Below, one piece after another: positions 34,701 to 35,589 of a stretch of DNA of 35,589 bases; the stretch's first letter is position 1; every line of letters starts with the position of its first letter. The notes under the pieces were generated by a model. It did no database searches, was not told where the DNA came from, and saw nothing but the letters and a program-made list of their open reading frames with translations. Where the stretch lies: NCBI GenBank assembly GCA_009936795.1, contig JAACDM010000110.1, positions 1 through 35,589 on the forward strand, given 5' to 3'. The DNA is from Verrucomicrobiaceae bacterium (GTDB taxonomy: Bacteria > Verrucomicrobiota > Verrucomicrobiia > Verrucomicrobiales > DEV007). A program made the position numbers and the translations under genes.

Positions 34701-35588
34701 AGGCGCCAACCACTCCGAGTAGAGCCCTTTCACAGTCGTGAGTCCCCCATCCTTCGTTGCGGTCACCACGACTTCAGCACCGTCTAACAACGCAACCACA
34801 TTTGCTGGATCGACCACCTCATCACCATCTTCTAAAATCACGGTGAACCCATAGCCATCAATGAAACTGCTCTTCGAGAGATCCGTCCCACTACCGCTTC
34901 CAGGCACCGTCAGGGCAAGCTCTGCCGATTCCATCCAATCCGTTGCCCAACCATCGGAAGCCCCTTCTTGAAACGCCGAGACACTTACTTTCTGACCAAC
35001 ACTGAGTTCTAGCGCTTCCAAAGGCAGCTTCGCCTCAAATGAATCTCCTGTCGCCGCCCACTCAAACTCGGATAGGTATGCTCGTTCATCAGGGTCAGTC
35101 GGGTCATAGGCATTGATGCCATCAGGCGCACCGTTTCGCCAACCAATCTGAATAACGATCTCTGAGCCCACCGTTCGCTCGATGCCAGTCGGTTCATTCT
35201 CATAGGTAGCATTGCTCACCCCTGTGACAGGATTGCTATCGGCGTCGATCAGCCAATGATAATAGTGCCTGTTGGTATCTCCTTCTGCGGTGTCTTCCGG
35301 CTTCGGCGTGATGATCCCCTCCACAGTCATGCCAAGATACACATAGACGCCATCGGTCGTTGCTCGAATCTGTTTCAGATCACCGTTCGGATCTAGCAGG
35401 TCATCAACAGAATCGTCCACCACCACAATGTTCGTATTCCCGCCACCACCGTCTGCTGCAGGAATCTTCATTTCCACGGACTCGATAAAGTCCACTGCCC
35501 AGCCATCCGAAGCACCTTCTTGAAAGGCAGAAACCGATACCGTCTGACCGGGAACCAACCCGAGCGGCTCATAGGGTATTGTTGCCTG
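31785..35588 (-). CDS. giant secreted PA14/LamG adhesin-like protein, 5' end outside window
   Basis: At least 1267 residues are in the window; the frame is open to the right edge, so the start and signal peptide are missing. In order it shows: repeated beta-sandwich modules resembling CBM9/DOMON-type carbohydrate binding (VYVYLGMTVEG, HYYHWLIDADSNPVTG, SFEAKLPLEALEL); two PA14-like domains (HLGINTLGGYQASMGPDGRD and YTFGVNSDDGFSASVGVEAT, with EEGASMEFFSL and GAAVEWYQYD); a choice-of-anchor D/hydin-like domain (HNTGTETLTITRADVSG); a LamG domain (IAHYALDETEGEVL, AGILDDVQLYDRALG); and a final beta module (YELEYSEDLTPGSWSVV, GFYRVQVK). No PEP-CTERM or other known anchor is at the end. It probably binds polysaccharide at or outside the cell surface. 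No enzymatic domain is recognisable. Confidence 0.85.
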   Translation of the reverse strand, partial: QATIPYEPLGLVPGQTVSVSAFQEGASDGWAVDFIESVEMKIPAADGGGGNTNIVVVDDSVDDLLDPNGDLKQIRATTDGVYVYLGMTVEGIITPKPEDTAEGDTNRHYYHWLIDADSNPVTGVSNATYENEPTGIERTVGSEIVIQIGWRNGAPDGINAYDPTDPDERAYLSEFEWAATGDSFEAKLPLEALELSVGQKVSVSAFQEGASDGWATDWMESAELALTVPGSGSGTDLSKSSFIDGYGFTVILEDGDEVVDPANVVALLDGAEVVVTATKDGGLTTVKGLYSEWLAPGSEHSLQIQYEVGATEIPVVVPDYSVIPPTYGVSALDDVPRGFTVNVTQISDVQADSSSAHGQNLEKAEQQLAGNLLSVEGKPFYNEASDSKNGWVPASTVVEGIINWSEDAPTDAGYFGQLATNQTDVEIPLIPGSGNSTNGLVIEVLAYLELEAGYHHLGINTLGGYQASMGPDGRDRLAPVLGSYEDAVRYSFLGDKYFDVLAPEAGFYPIRILFTHSERTEEGASMEFFSLKEARRIAINDPDDPDAIKAYQFIAGDSTYVSRVFPTPVTDFAKPNTSVDLLIEQGGAQVVAGSVSMSFDGAAVTPSLSTDGHSLEVRYFPGALDLGSSHEVEVAYTLDLDPPLARQETYDLGVYRNATVLPPAWGTPIANASEPGSSARIVQDPGPRGASISEAEKQLAGQGAFTATKTVPVINFGGSGLFDEDFGFAEEGLLNGESSDYFSMEVLTHLHLKPGAYTFGVNSDDGFSASVGVEATDRTLMLDGWDSGRRIESGEPQDLYDVVVRQEGVYAFRLMYFQGFGGAAVEWYQYDRDTETATLLNTEGAPTAYVKRNATPEAFAGPRISAPAQADLGAIRLSVGTLPLGFIVHNTGTETLTITRADVSGEQSGNFVLTDYPRSVAGGEAGLFKVTFDPKGVPGGYVAMLELDTNDADQATLMIELSAGALDPVGPIAHYALDETEGEVLRDRSGNQRDGVFSPGNGTLSLGQPALASGTAVGFSGGARASVSGAEFAGWEDFTLAVWIKANAIAEAPQMIFGKGEPGGGPNFALLFSSVGLQWFVGSEQEFASEPDFLQADTAHHVTVSFLTTGDARVASIYVDGQMVVEQTDPNFIATGVNEPLYLGSFDGAVALAGILDDVQLYDRALGAADVMTLFQNPGVPLTGTVDPGPTTDVPVLATVQWSDNGLQTAFQTQAGVTYELEYSEDLTPGSWSVVATVEGDGGTKTFADSDATRNGMPAGFYRVQVK
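34930..35562 (-). repeat. 184-codon internal repeat in the PA14/LamG gene
   Basis: The block encoding VSVSAFQEGASDGWA followed by D, an aromatic residue and an ES end occurs twice, with its DNA well conserved (for example CTTCTTGAAA at 34964 and 35516). The spacing is 552 bp, exactly 184 codons, so complete modules have been duplicated in tandem. More copies may lie beyond the right edge. Confidence 0.75.
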
Positions 35589-35589
35589 C

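Noticed and set aside
1-35589. CRISPR array, tRNA or rRNA genes, prophage or integrative element
   Set aside because: No regularly spaced repeats, no tRNA-like cloverleaf or rRNA blocks, and no integrase, capsid, terminase or relaxase motif were found on either strand.

Overview
The window looks like a chromosomal segment of a heterotrophic bacterium of the Verrucomicrobiota (PVC group). The evidence is family content: two formylglycine-type sulfatases, a PVC-type propeller/HEAT/cytochrome c protein with a CVSCH motif, a Tat-exported Gfo/Idh/MocA oxidoreductase, a PEP-CTERM/exosortase locus, a very large PA14/LamG secreted protein, and an ECF sigma factor of the type with a C-terminal membrane segment that is common in this phylum. 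No rRNA, tRNA, CRISPR array or intact mobile element was seen. All names rest on motif reading from the sequence, not on database searches.

Layout. 1-336: relic of a Y1 (HUH) transposase cut by the left edge. 516-5541 (minus): a sulfatase, then a tight three-gene operon of PQQ-type beta-propeller, active trypsin-like protease and PDZ-containing pseudoprotease. 5578-9358 (minus): an exosortase locus in the order PEP-CTERM protein, exosortase, EpsI/DUF3485 protein, TPR protein. It keeps its original ATGA and short overlaps but is broken by nonsense codons, two frameshifts and loss of the exosortase catalytic Cys. 9528-11874 (minus): a decayed DUF6288-like protein running in the same open frame into the C-terminal end of a beta-helix protein. 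11947-13035 (minus): an intact YdjY-like protein. 13432-17341 (minus): an operon of PhoD-like phosphatase, Gfo/Idh/MocA oxidoreductase and HAD phosphatase. 17437-18777 (plus): two decayed short-repeat proteins, the second with a 12-C tract. 18958-22725 (minus): EboE, a UbiA (EboC-like) prenyltransferase and a second sulfatase. 22777-23850 (minus): a decayed ECF sigma factor and an unidentified remnant. 24031-25200 (plus): an alkaline-phosphatase-superfamily enzyme. 25216-28950 (minus): a matrixin-like metalloprotease and a Tat-exported amidohydrolase. 28978-31635 (plus): the PVC cytochrome protein. 31785 to the right edge (minus): a giant PA14/LamG protein.

How the genes fit together. The intact genes mostly serve extracellular or periplasmic polymer turnover: desulfation, dephosphorylation, proteolysis, carbohydrate binding and oxidation of released sugars. 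The ebo-type pair points to export or membrane handling of a prenylated metabolite. Against this stand about a dozen decayed genes, concentrated in surface display (exosortase, PEP-CTERM protein, beta-helix protein, DUF6288-like protein) and regulation (sigma factor). In the least degraded ones the damage is mostly nonsense substitution within otherwise continuous frames, which suggests recent loss of selection on a surface-protein sorting system. TAG, TAA and TGA all end intact genes here, so stop-codon reassignment is not a good explanation.
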